This document shows positions 25,832 to 34,082 of a stretch of 47,050 bases of DNA, one piece after another (position 1 is the first letter of the stretch; every line of letters begins with the position of its first letter). This DNA is from Campylobacter sp. RM16187 (GTDB lineage Bacteria > Campylobacterota > Campylobacteria > Campylobacterales > Campylobacteraceae). Made by a program: the position numbers and the translations under genes. A model generated the notes under the pieces. It saw only the letters and a program-made list of their open reading frames with translations. It did not search any database and had not been told where the DNA came from. The stretch is from NCBI RefSeq assembly GCF_025319965.1, contig NZ_CP012550.1, forward strand, positions 1 to 47,050. Direction: 5' to 3'.

Positions 25832-27700
25832 ATGCTAAAACTTAGCTTATACGGTGCAAATTTTGAAGAACTGAATATCAATAACTTATCAAAAAGAGGC
25901 GTTTTTTATTCGCTACAAACCTTTTGGAACGGGGATGAGAGAAGCTATATAGATTATCTTGAATCGATAGGTATTGATTACTTTAATAACTTAAATAATA
26001 TATTTTCATTTAATAAATCTTTAAATGAAGATATTGAAAAATTTAAATATGCAATTTCTAGCGGGAATACTGGAAATTTTGATTTTAAAGCCATTCCGTT
26101 ATTTACCAATAAAAATCTACAACCTATACAAGATAGTCAATATTTAAAACTAAACATTGACTTAAGAGAGATACAAGATCGCTCAAAAATAGATGAAATT
26201 AAAGATATTTTTCTTATGACGCCTAGTGTATCGCTCGTAGATTTTAAAGAGGCAGGAGAAGAAAATTTAAGTCTTGTATTCCATAAGCGTGGAGCAATGA
26301 AATATTTTGATGATTACTTGCTAAATATAGCGAAAGATAAAATCCAGCTATTAGAAAATTTTAAAGTGCCAAAGGATAATAGCTTTATAGTTACTAGATT
26401 TTTGCTAGATATTTCGCACAAGCTAAAGGAAGTTGGAATAGATGAAGTCTTTGGATATAGCTATGAGCAAGGATCGCAGATAAAAGAAATTTCAAAAAGT
26501 GTCGATGAGATTATTTTTTGGGGAGGGCTAAATTTAGCAGAAAAGGAAAAACAAAAATCTATCGAGCGTCAGAACGAAGAGATCTCAAAAAATGCAAAAG
26601 AGATAGCAAAGGCAGAGATAAAAGAGGAAAGAGATGAAAAAAGAAACTCTTTGCCAAAAGATTCAACAATCCAAATTTTGCAAACAGAGAAACAAAATCC
26701 TAAAGTATTCAATATTGCATCTATGTCAGAACCTGCAAAACAAAACGAAAAATATGCAGATGTTCCAAAGGTGAATATTGATAAAATCATTGAAGAGAGC
26801 TTTTCTTTATATACGCAAAAAGAATTTGAAAAAACAAAACTCAGGCTAGAAAAAGCCCAAAGCGATTCAAAAAGCGCGTATATTGATTTAAAAGAAAACC
26901 TAAATAACGGTCTTTCTATAAATGAAGCGATAAAAAATATAACTCAAAAATACAGAAATGAAGATACCATAAATTTTGCCTCCCTGCTTTTTACCAAAGA
27001 TATCTTAAATTTAAAATTCAAAGAGCAAGAAATAACTGAACTAAAAAATGAACTAGATATTGCCAAAAAAGCGGAAGATGAGCTTTTAGAGCAGATTGCG
27101 AAGCGCGAGGATACTATATCCAAGCAAAAAGGCACTATTCAGCTTAAAGTTAATGAAATGACGCAACTAAGAGAAGAGTTTGAAAGTGAGTTAGAGGTAT
27201 TAAGAGAGGCTGATAATAAGCTTAAGGTTTTAACGCAATATTCAAATGAGCAAGATCAAACGATAGCCGATATGGATAAAGAAAATGAAGAGCTAAATGA
27301 AGAGCTTCAAGAGGTAAAACAAGATAATATCAGTCTAAGGGCTAAGAATGACTATTTGCAAAAAACAATTAAAGAGCATAGCGAAAAAATAACCCTTTTG
27401 GAAAAAGAGGTAAAAGACGGTTATAAATTTCAAATCGATAACGAGAATTTAAAAGCTAAGCTAGAAAATCAAACTCAAAAAAATACATTTTTAGAGGAAG
27501 AAATCAAAAAAGGATATGTGTCGGAAAATAAGATATTTAAGCTTGAGTTAGAAAATCAGAGCCTAAAAGAAAGAGAAAAATTTTTGCAAGAACAAATTGA
27601 CTATTTAAAAGAAGAATTAAAGCAGGCAAAAAATATAAAAAGCGAAAGTGAAGATCCAAAGGATCACAAAATACAAAGAAGCAAAGATATTTTAAATTAA
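25832..27700 (+). CDS. Large coiled-coil protein of the maintenance region
   Basis: About 622 residues. An N-terminal folded part (1-235) of mixed helices and strands is followed by a long charged coiled coil (about 235-610), the plan of SMC-like or filament-forming proteins but without any ATPase motif. The end, IQRSKDILN, resembles the end of the giant methylase-helicase (RAKSILG). I start at ATG 25832, six bases after AAGGAG, rather than at the ATG six bases earlier that touches it. Function unknown; it shares a promoter with the next gene. Confidence 0.6.
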   Translation: MLKLSLYGANFEELNINNLSKRGVFYSLQTFWNGDERSYIDYLESIGIDYFNNLNNIFSFNKSLNEDIEKFKYAISSGNTGNFDFKAIPLFTNKNLQPIQDSQYLKLNIDLREIQDRSKIDEIKDIFLMTPSVSLVDFKEAGEENLSLVFHKRGAMKYFDDYLLNIAKDKIQLLENFKVPKDNSFIVTRFLLDISHKLKEVGIDEVFGYSYEQGSQIKEISKSVDEIIFWGGLNLAEKEKQKSIERQNEEISKNAKEIAKAEIKEERDEKRNSLPKDSTIQILQTEKQNPKVFNIASMSEPAKQNEKYADVPKVNIDKIIEESFSLYTQKEFEKTKLRLEKAQSDSKSAYIDLKENLNNGLSINEAIKNITQKYRNEDTINFASLLFTKDILNLKFKEQEITELKNELDIAKKAEDELLEQIAKREDTISKQKGTIQLKVNEMTQLREEFESELEVLREADNKLKVLTQYSNEQDQTIADMDKENEELNEELQEVKQDNISLRAKNDYLQKTIKEHSEKITLLEKEVKDGYKFQIDNENLKAKLENQTQKNTFLEEEIKKGYVSENKIFKLELENQSLKEREKFLQEQIDYLKEELKQAKNIKSESEDPKDHKIQRSKDILN

Positions 27701-27701
27701 A

Positions 27702-28454
27702 ATGCTACAAAAAGCTAGAAGTGCGAATTCAAAGAGCTTCTTAAGAGAGCTAGAATTTGCGCTTATTATTATACCAGATGACAATGTTAGAAATTATTTT
27801 TTAAAAAAACTGGCAGAAGTTTTTGCAAAGAGAAAAGACCCAAGCCAACTCTTTACTGGCGAAAAAGCCGTTAAAAAAGAAATTCTAGCCTACCTTAATC
27901 AACAAGGAGAGGTTAAAACGGCTAATATTTGGTGTAGGAATATCGATCTTAGCATTGAGGCGATAGAGGAGCTAAACGCAACTCTAACAGATAGATTATT
28001 AGCCGCTGGCGTGATCGGAATTGTAGAAATTCACTTGCAAGATAGAGAAATAAATTCGCCTCACATTCAATTTGTAGGAACAAATGCTGAGTTTGCCGAA
28101 CGCATTATCGCGCAAACGCTAGTGGATTTTAAATTTGAAATTAGTGTTGAAAGTGCGATCGGCAAAAAAGAGGATTTTATACCATATTATGAAATTGATG
28201 ATAGGGCTAGAACGGCTGATTTACAAGATACGATCGAATATGTCGAAGAGAAAAAGAAACAAGAATTTGATGCATTTGCAAATAGATTTGACAGGGAAGC
28301 TGAAAAGACGCAAGAGTTATTAAAGAAAATAAAAGAACGAACTCAAAATCTTAAAAAGACGATGCAAAGCAGCGATGAAATTTTTGCAAAAGACATTGCT
28401 GAACGTCGTAAAAAACTTAGAAAAATAAGAAAAAGAATAATTAAGCGTAGATAA
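27702..28454 (+). CDS. Protein with a possible degenerate HUH motif and basic tail
   Basis: A 250-residue protein that starts one base after the previous stop. Residues about 108-124 read EIHLQDREINSPHIQFVG, which recalls the H-x-D-E-x-x-PH-x-H motif of Mob/Rep (HUH) nickases, but the last His is Gln, so activity by the usual chemistry is doubtful. The C-terminal 70 residues are helical and end in a very basic run (KKLRKIRKRIIKRR) suited to DNA binding. It may be a divergent relaxase, an accessory DNA-binding protein, or neither. Confidence 0.45.
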   Translation: MLQKARSANSKSFLRELEFALIIIPDDNVRNYFLKKLAEVFAKRKDPSQLFTGEKAVKKEILAYLNQQGEVKTANIWCRNIDLSIEAIEELNATLTDRLLAAGVIGIVEIHLQDREINSPHIQFVGTNAEFAERIIAQTLVDFKFEISVESAIGKKEDFIPYYEIDDRARTADLQDTIEYVEEKKKQEFDAFANRFDREAEKTQELLKKIKERTQNLKKTMQSSDEIFAKDIAERRKKLRKIRKRIIKRR

Positions 28455-28466
28455 GTTATTGTTTTC

Positions 28467-28516
28467 TTGTAAATTACAAAAAATATATTGACAAAAATAA
28501 AAAAATATTATATACT
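28467..28516 (+). promoter_or_regulatory. GTAAWTTAC operator and consensus promoter of the RepL-like gene
   Basis: TTGTAAATTACAA (28467-28479), then TTGACA (-35, 28488-28493), 17 bp and TATACT (-10, 28511-28516); GTAAATTAC ends 10 bp before the -35 box. With the parA promoter it is one of the two best sigma-70 promoters on the element. Confidence 0.8.
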
Positions 28517-28554
28517 CATTTTTAGTAATTAACTTTTAAAAAGTGGTATAAGGA

Positions 28555-29514
28555 ATGAAAGCTAATATAGTCAGCTTAGATAGCAAACGCAAAAAACGTA
28601 TAACGCTTTATGATCATACGAAAGAAATCGTCGATCAAAATACTGGCGAGGTAAGTAGAACTATACACTCTTTTACAAAAGAAACTACTACAAAAGACGA
28701 ATTTGTAAAACTCTACCTTGAGAATATCAACTATTTGCAAATCTTGTCAAATTCCGAGCTAAAAATACTTCTCTATGCGATTAAGAGAATTGATTATACA
28801 AACTCTTTTTCTTTCTCATCAAACTTTATTGGATATTTTTTAGAAAATAAAATACTTAGCAGATCGGCGGTGTATAAAAGTTTTAAGGCTTTAGTTGAAA
28901 AGCAAGTATTCTTAGAAGCAACAGACGAGCTTAAAAAAGAATTTGAATTATATGGAGATGATATATATTTCATACATCCTGATATTGCCAGCAAGGGCAG
29001 CTTCTTACAATTAAAAGAACTAAAAAGAACCATAGTCCAAACCTTTGATTTTACAAATCTTACTATGAAACAAGAGCTTATTACCGAAAACAAGTATGAT
29101 GAGCTTGATGACGTGAGGGATAATAGCAAAGATTACGAGATTAAATCTATATCTTACGATAAAAAAGACAGAGAAGAGAAAACTGAATTTATAGTTGGGA
29201 AAAAAGAGGATCATTCGGATGTCATCATAGATGTGGAAGCCAAAGACGGACAAGAAGAGCCTAATTTATTTAATACTATTCCGTCAGAATTATCATCTGT
29301 AAGCAATATCTTAATTGACAGCAGTAAAAAAACTGACAATAAAATTGAGATATTAAAACTGGAGCTGGAGCAATCTCAACTGCAATTAGACAAGGCAAAT
29401 TTGTATAAAAATAAAAACGAATTATCGCAAGTAGATTTTGATTATAAACTCGCCGATATAAATATGAAAGAAGCAAAAATTAAACTAACTTTAGAATTAT
29501 TAAAAAAAGGATAG
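28555..29514 (+). CDS. RepL-like winged-helix replication initiator (candidate)
   Basis: A 319-residue protein. The N-terminal 150 residues match the plan of RepL-type plasmid initiators: VDQNTGEVSRTIHSF, then KDEFVKLYLENINYLQILSNSELKILLYAIKRIDY, a winged helix (LSRSAVYKSFKALVEKQVFLEA) and IHPDIASKG. The C-terminal half is charged and helical. It would bind the origin and start replication. It has its own strong promoter and is the best initiator candidate here. The ribosome site is odd: AAGG lies only one base before the ATG. Confidence 0.65.
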   Translation: MKANIVSLDSKRKKRITLYDHTKEIVDQNTGEVSRTIHSFTKETTTKDEFVKLYLENINYLQILSNSELKILLYAIKRIDYTNSFSFSSNFIGYFLENKILSRSAVYKSFKALVEKQVFLEATDELKKEFELYGDDIYFIHPDIASKGSFLQLKELKRTIVQTFDFTNLTMKQELITENKYDELDDVRDNSKDYEIKSISYDKKDREEKTEFIVGKKEDHSDVIIDVEAKDGQEEPNLFNTIPSELSSVSNILIDSSKKTDNKIEILKLELEQSQLQLDKANLYKNKNELSQVDFDYKLADINMKEAKIKLTLELLKKG

Positions 29515-29520
29515 CATAAG

Positions 29521-29901
29521 ATGAGTAATTTAAAAGAACAGTATCTAAATGATATGAAAAGTTACTTGGGGACTGGAACGCATAATAAATTAATGTTGGC
29601 TATATTAGAAAGAGTAGATGAAAATAATGAGATAGTATTACTCAAGCCACTCAAAGAAGAGATATCAAAAGAGACTGGATTAAACGTAACGACAATAAAT
29701 AGTCGTATACCGCTCCTTATAGCTAGCGGACTCATAATACGAAAATCTACATTGGAATCAAAAGAGGCAGTCTATGTTTTAAATCCTGATATTTTTGGAA
29801 ACAAAAACTGGAATGAGATAAAAAAGATAAGCATAAACATAGAATATGATCTCTCTAAAAACAAAAGAAATAAAGATATAAAAATAGAATACAAGGGATA
29901 A
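29521..29901 (+). CDS. Second RepL-like winged-helix protein
   Basis: A 126-residue protein made mostly of one winged-helix domain: LMLAILERVDENNEIV, EISKETGLNVTTINSRIPLLIASGLIIRKS and YVLNPDIFGNKNW. The last motif corresponds to the HPDIASKG motif of the gene directly upstream, so the two may be paralogues. It may be a second initiator subunit or a copy-number regulator. AAAGGA precedes the start; the gene is between the initiator candidate and the phase-variable ATPase. Confidence 0.65.
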   Translation: MSNLKEQYLNDMKSYLGTGTHNKLMLAILERVDENNEIVLLKPLKEEISKETGLNVTTINSRIPLLIASGLIIRKSTLESKEAVYVLNPDIFGNKNWNEIKKISINIEYDLSKNKRNKDIKIEYKG

Positions 29902-29904
29902 AAA

Positions 29905-31188
29905 ATGAACTTATTTTCTAAACCGCAACCTCCTAAAATCGGGGGGGGGGGGTTAAATCACCTTTCTCAAGATAGTGCAAATAAAAAAGAAGAATTTGCC
30001 GTAAATTATTGGCTCATAGCCAAAGATGCCGTTTATTACAGGGACAAAGAATACTTACTAAATAAAATAGAGCAAGTATTAGGCTTTAGACCTAAAGATA
30101 ACGGCGGACACAGCGTATGCATACTGCCTAGCGATACTCAAGTAAAGAATTTTCTCTCAAGTATTGATGGAACAAATTATATACTTATATCCACTACACC
30201 GCCTTCAAAGGATTTTACAGAGCTTTTTATAGTAAAAAATCTTCCTAATAAATACGGATTTCTTACATCTCAACAAAAATTTTCAAATATCAATGAAGCT
30301 CAAGCATTAGAAGCGGAGCTTGGATTATCCGTAATAAATAGCCCTTTTACCCTTAAAGACGTAGGCGGCGCAAAGCCACTAAAAGATTACACCGCGCAAC
30401 TTATCAACGCTGAGAAATATGGCTATAAAGCAAAAGGAATTTTTCTTGTAGGAATACCGGGTACAGGTAAAACTTTTTTCCCAAAATGCTTTGCTGGAGA
30501 ACTAAATCGTAAGCTAATAGCCCTAAATTTATCTCAAATAATGGATAGTGATGAACCTATCAGTAAAATAAATCAGATTTTTAGCTACCTAGATGAACGA
30601 AATAAAAAATTCCCTGATGAAAAATTCGTTATTTTGATCGATGAGATTGAAAAGATGATTGGCAATACATCTCCAAAAGAAAAACAGATGCTTGGACGCT
30701 TGCTTACCGTCCTAAACGATATTCATACGCCTGCTTGCGAATATGAGTTTAATGCCATATTTTTTGCTACTGCAAATGATTTGGCGACCATACTAGATAA
30801 TAACCCCGAATTTCTACGTAGAGGTCGCTGGGACGAGCTGTTTTTTATTTCGCTCCCTACGCAAGAATATGCAAAAGAGATGTTTGAAATTTATATACGT
30901 AAATTTAAACTGGATTATATGCTTGAAATAATGAACCTAGATAAAATTTTTGCGCTTATAGAGAATTTATATCAAAAAGACAATCCTATATCCAACAAAT
31001 TTCCATACACCCCAGCAGAAATTGAAAACTTTTGCAAAAGAATAGATTTTCTTAAAAAGGCAAAAGGAGATGATTTTAGCACCAATGATATCAAAGATTG
31101 CGTTGCTATGATTATACCGCTAGGCAAATCCGCAAAAGATGGCATCAATAAAATGGTCGGACAAAAAGAGCTCTTTATCGAAATTTAA
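29905..31188 (+). CDS. Phase-variable AAA+ ATPase
   Basis: A 427-residue AAA+ ATPase of the FtsH/Cdc48-like class: Walker A GIPGTGKT (about 183-190), Walker B VILIDEIEK (about 241-249), sensor FATAND, and arginine-finger region FLRRGRWDE. The N-terminal 140 residues match nothing I know. Codons 13-16 are four GGG codons, a run of 12 G (29941-29952). Loss of one G puts TAA directly after the tract; gain of one gives a stop eight codons later. The protein as given is in the ON phase. It lies in an operon with the RepL-like proteins, so it may remodel a replication or telomere complex. Confidence 0.88.
   Translation: MNLFSKPQPPKIGGGGLNHLSQDSANKKEEFAVNYWLIAKDAVYYRDKEYLLNKIEQVLGFRPKDNGGHSVCILPSDTQVKNFLSSIDGTNYILISTTPPSKDFTELFIVKNLPNKYGFLTSQQKFSNINEAQALEAELGLSVINSPFTLKDVGGAKPLKDYTAQLINAEKYGYKAKGIFLVGIPGTGKTFFPKCFAGELNRKLIALNLSQIMDSDEPISKINQIFSYLDERNKKFPDEKFVILIDEIEKMIGNTSPKEKQMLGRLLTVLNDIHTPACEYEFNAIFFATANDLATILDNNPEFLRRGRWDELFFISLPTQEYAKEMFEIYIRKFKLDYMLEIMNLDKIFALIENLYQKDNPISNKFPYTPAEIENFCKRIDFLKKAKGDDFSTNDIKDCVAMIIPLGKSAKDGINKMVGQKELFIEI
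29941..29952 (+). repeat. Poly-G tract (G12), phase-variation switch
   Basis: Twelve consecutive G in an otherwise AT-rich element, inside codons 13-16 of the AAA+ gene. In Campylobacter, coding G-tracts of this length are known to change length by slipped-strand mispairing. With G11 the frame reads into TAA at once; with G13 it stops at TAG after AAATCACCTTTCTCAAGA. Confidence 0.92.
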
Positions 31189-31199
31189 AAGGATAAGCA

Positions 31200-31832
31200 A
31201 TGTTAATAAAAGAGTATTTTGATTTTTATGAACAGCACAAAAAGACAGATGGCAAGCTGAAAAAATTTAGCTTGATCGATAAAAAGCTATCAATAGTTAC
31301 TTTCTTTAAAAGAAATAAGAAAAACCTGATTAAAAACATAAATTTTATGTATTTTGATAGCGATGAAGAATATTTAATGCAGGTTTATAATTCTGATAAA
31401 GCAAATCTTATTTTCATAAATACTAGATTGACAAAAGATGTATTGTCCATTTTTACAAATAAGCAGGAGTATGAAAATTACCTTACTATTTACGGCACTT
31501 TTTGCATTTTGCTTAATCAAGATTTAAAAATAACAAGCCTAAGCGATACAAGAATTCCAGTTTTTATTAGAGATTTTTTAAAAGACCTTACATATTTCAT
31601 TTTTTACTGCGATGATTTTCATCTCAATTTACAAGATTTTGTACATGATAATTTTACGCTAAGAATGATATATAAATATGGCTATGATCTACTGTTTAAT
31701 ATCTTTTTGGCTTTTGACGACGGCAGAATAAACGATCGGGATGTTGTCTTATTTTTTGAAAATGAAATATTGGAAGAAAATAGCTTGAGGGGTCTTTATA
31801 ATAGTTTTCTTCCAAATATAAAGGGATTTTAG
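31200..31832 (+). CDS. Soluble protein of unknown function
   Basis: A 210-residue protein without signal peptide or clear membrane helix, rich in aromatic residues and Lys. It starts with a good AAAAGGAT site 11 bases after the ATPase gene and abuts the small DNA-binding gene behind it. No family recognised. Operon position suggests replication, telomere or partition work with the AAA+ protein. Confidence 0.5.
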   Translation: MLIKEYFDFYEQHKKTDGKLKKFSLIDKKLSIVTFFKRNKKNLIKNINFMYFDSDEEYLMQVYNSDKANLIFINTRLTKDVLSIFTNKQEYENYLTIYGTFCILLNQDLKITSLSDTRIPVFIRDFLKDLTYFIFYCDDFHLNLQDFVHDNFTLRMIYKYGYDLLFNIFLAFDDGRINDRDVVLFFENEILEENSLRGLYNSFLPNIKGF

Positions 31833-32045
31833 ATGGACGCAATCAAAGAGAATGAATATATTTGGTTGCCTATGAAAACGTATTGTAAGCTGAAAAATAT
31901 TACACGCAAGACTTGCTGGCAACAGAGAAAAGAGAAAAAACTAATATATAAAACGGAGAAAAATAAAATTTTCATAGCCATTGACAAGAATAGTTGTTTT
32001 ATTAACAATAAAAATGAGTATTTTATTTTTAATAGTCAGCTTTAG
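31833..32045 (+). CDS. Small excisionase/MerR-like helix-turn-helix protein
   Basis: A 70-residue protein. WLPMKTYCKLKNITRKTCWQQRKEKK followed by LIYKTEKNKIFIAID has the layout of small MerR-type winged helix-turn-helix proteins (helix-turn-helix plus a beta-hairpin wing). It starts immediately after the previous stop. As the last gene before a GGTTACA operator it is a candidate regulator of one of the two operator families; this is inference. Confidence 0.6.
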   Translation: MDAIKENEYIWLPMKTYCKLKNITRKTCWQQRKEKKLIYKTEKNKIFIAIDKNSCFINNKNEYFIFNSQL

Positions 32046-32052
32046 AAAACTA

Positions 32053-32112
32053 CGTTACAAAATGTAACCTTTTAAGGTTATTTTAAAACAAAAAAAGTTT
32101 TTTTAGTGTATT
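32053..32112 (+). promoter_or_regulatory. GGTTACA operator and promoter before the gene at 32147
   Basis: CGTTACA-AAA-TGTAACC (32053-32069), one base different from the other copies at its first position, followed by CTTTTAAGGTTATTTT and a T-rich stretch with TGTATT as -10 (32107-32112), again 37 bp after the operator. Confidence 0.7.
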
Positions 32113-32146
32113 TTGGCAAATATAAATTTTCTATAAAGGGTAATAG

Positions 32147-33226
32147 ATGTCAGCCATAACCACTACTGAAGAGCATATATTGGCTTTTGCCAAATATGCT
32201 AGAAATTCCGATGATGAAACTATCGTTCAAGCTAGCGATAGTCTGCTTTTGCTTTTTGAGGCGAACAAAAATAAAATGGACTTAAACGGTAGCAATGCTT
32301 TTGAGGAGTTATATTTTCAAGAAATCGAGCGAAGCGGAAATGAAAGCGAAACCTTTTCTAAGTTTAACAACTATCAAATTTTTACAGAATTTTCAAAATG
32401 CTATGACAAGCTAAAAGATAATTCTTTAGATGAAGAGCAAGCAACGCAAGAATTTAAAGATAAAGTTGAAACAATAAAAGGGTTTGAAGCTAATTTTGCA
32501 GAGTTGGAAAAAGAATTTAGTATCAACTGTCAGCTAAAAGATGAAAAAGAGACGCTTAAATCAGAAATTGCAGAACTACAAAGTGGCTTTACACAGCCTG
32601 AACCTATTAAATTTGATGACCTATTTGGCAATTTTACACTAAAAGTTCAACCGCAGGAAATGGTAAATTTCATAAATGATAAAGAACAAACAGAGTTTCC
32701 GTTCAAAAGCCAAGATACGCTAAAAAATCCTGCCTTTATGCGTTCTTTTTATAAAGAAATGCTCGGAAAAAGTAATTTGGAAATTCAGGATATGATAAAA
32801 AAAGTAAAGGAAAAAAATCGTGCGCTAGAAAGAGAGATAAATGAATTTAAAGCGCAAAAGACGGCTCTTTTAGTCGAGCTTAATCAAGCCTTAACGGCTA
32901 ATCAAACATTAAGCACCGTAAATCAAAACAAAGAAGAGATACTGAGTGCAGAGTTGGCTATGGATACAGCGCAAAAAATTTCTAATGATCCGCAAGGGGC
33001 TACCGATCAAGATCAACAGGTAATGAAAGCCGATAAAGATGTAGAAGAGGCTCAAAAAGAGCAAAAAGTAAATGAGCCGCAAAAGGATACAGAGCAAGAT
33101 CGGCAGATTGTAGAAACAAAAACAGAGCAGCCAGACGACAATTCTATTCCTGATTGGCAAAAAGAGATGTTAAAAGTTCAAGAAGATCAGGATGAAGAAA
33201 ACAACAAGAAAAGACTAAGAAGATGA
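32147..33226 (+). CDS. Acidic soluble protein ending in KKRLRR (possible T4SS substrate)
   Basis: A 359-residue hydrophilic protein, mostly helical, with a coiled-coil region at about 220-265 and an acidic Gln/Glu/Asp-rich tail region (about 280-350). The last six residues are KKRLRR, directly after an acidic run (QEDQDEENN). The same kind of tail ends the proteins at 34079, 38472, 39166 and 40482. No family recognised. It is the first gene of the operon that leads to the coupling ATPase and overlaps the next start (ATGA). Confidence 0.6.
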   Translation: MSAITTTEEHILAFAKYARNSDDETIVQASDSLLLLFEANKNKMDLNGSNAFEELYFQEIERSGNESETFSKFNNYQIFTEFSKCYDKLKDNSLDEEQATQEFKDKVETIKGFEANFAELEKEFSINCQLKDEKETLKSEIAELQSGFTQPEPIKFDDLFGNFTLKVQPQEMVNFINDKEQTEFPFKSQDTLKNPAFMRSFYKEMLGKSNLEIQDMIKKVKEKNRALEREINEFKAQKTALLVELNQALTANQTLSTVNQNKEEILSAELAMDTAQKISNDPQGATDQDQQVMKADKDVEEAQKEQKVNEPQKDTEQDRQIVETKTEQPDDNSIPDWQKEMLKVQEDQDEENNKKRLRR

Positions 33227-33477
33227 TAGCATTTGAAAAGCAATATACTCTAAAACAAGGAATATTCTACTTCCTAGCGACAAGATTAAATTTGATAATT
33301 TTGTTATCAATTTATTTTTATGTTGATAATTTTATGGATTTTTTTCTAATTTATCCAGTATCGGTTCTTGTTGCGTATAGATTTTTTTATGATCAAACTA
33401 AACTTGATAATCCATATAACACCTTTTTATATGAAAAATTTATTTCACTTATTAGAAAAATAAGGAGCTTACAATGA
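33223..33477 (+). CDS. Small inner-membrane protein (VirB3-like size)
   Basis: An 84-residue protein with two closely spaced hydrophobic helices (about 15-35 and 38-55) and short charged ends. This size and plan match VirB3/TraL proteins that anchor the VirB4 ATPase, though no motif confirms it. Its start and stop both overlap the neighbouring genes (ATGA junctions). Confidence 0.5.
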   Translation: MIAFEKQYTLKQGIFYFLATRLNLIILLSIYFYVDNFMDFFLIYPVSVLVAYRFFYDQTKLDNPYNTFLYEKFISLIRKIRSLQ

Positions 33478-34082
33478 TTGATTTGCAACAAGAATATGCT
33501 AATCAAAATAATCCTGCTATGCAAATTGTTAAAAAAACTGCGACAGGAACAAAAAATATATTCTCGGCATTCAGTGAAAATTGCAAAAATGTAATGGCAA
33601 ATTTGGATCAAAAAAAGATCGATGTTAATGTCAGCGATTCTATAAACGATAAAACGTTATTTGCATTTTTAGCCGATATTTTAAAAAGCTTCAAAGGCGA
33701 AAAAAATGAACTTTTAAAAGAGCTTAAAAGAAACGAAGAGCTAACCAAGCAAAAGCTTGATCTCGTGTTAAAAGAAGAATTAAGAGAGAATAATTTTTTA
33801 ACTGCCGAGAACAAGAAAAATATTGAAAGATTTCTTGATACTCAAGTAGGCAGTGAGATAACGAATGAAATTTTAGCAAAAAAGATTACTCAAATTAATA
33901 ATTTTACAGAAGAGGCTCAAAAACGCGGAATGCCACAAGCGGATATACAAAATAAGCTTGACGATCCTCGATTTTCAATCAGACCAAGCGACGTTGTAAG
34001 TATAGATTTACAAAATAAAGCAGTAAAAGATACTGTTTCGCAAGCTAGCGAGCTAGTAAAAAAAGCAGTGCTTAAAAAATGA
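33474..34082 (+). CDS. Soluble helical protein of a transfer operon
   Basis: A 202-residue protein, hydrophilic and mostly helical, without export signals. A central segment (about 65-105, rich in Lys, Glu and Leu) is a likely coiled coil. No family recognised. AAGGAG precedes the start. It is coupled to both neighbours by overlapping stop and start codons. Confidence 0.5.
   Translation: MIDLQQEYANQNNPAMQIVKKTATGTKNIFSAFSENCKNVMANLDQKKIDVNVSDSINDKTLFAFLADILKSFKGEKNELLKELKRNEELTKQKLDLVLKEELRENNFLTAENKKNIERFLDTQVGSEITNEILAKKITQINNFTEEAQKRGMPQADIQNKLDDPRFSIRPSDVVSIDLQNKAVKDTVSQASELVKKAVLKK

Noticed and set aside
28135-28323. 62-codon plus-strand frame inside the gene at 27702.
   Set aside because: Very Lys/Arg-rich, no ribosome site, and the host frame is well structured here.
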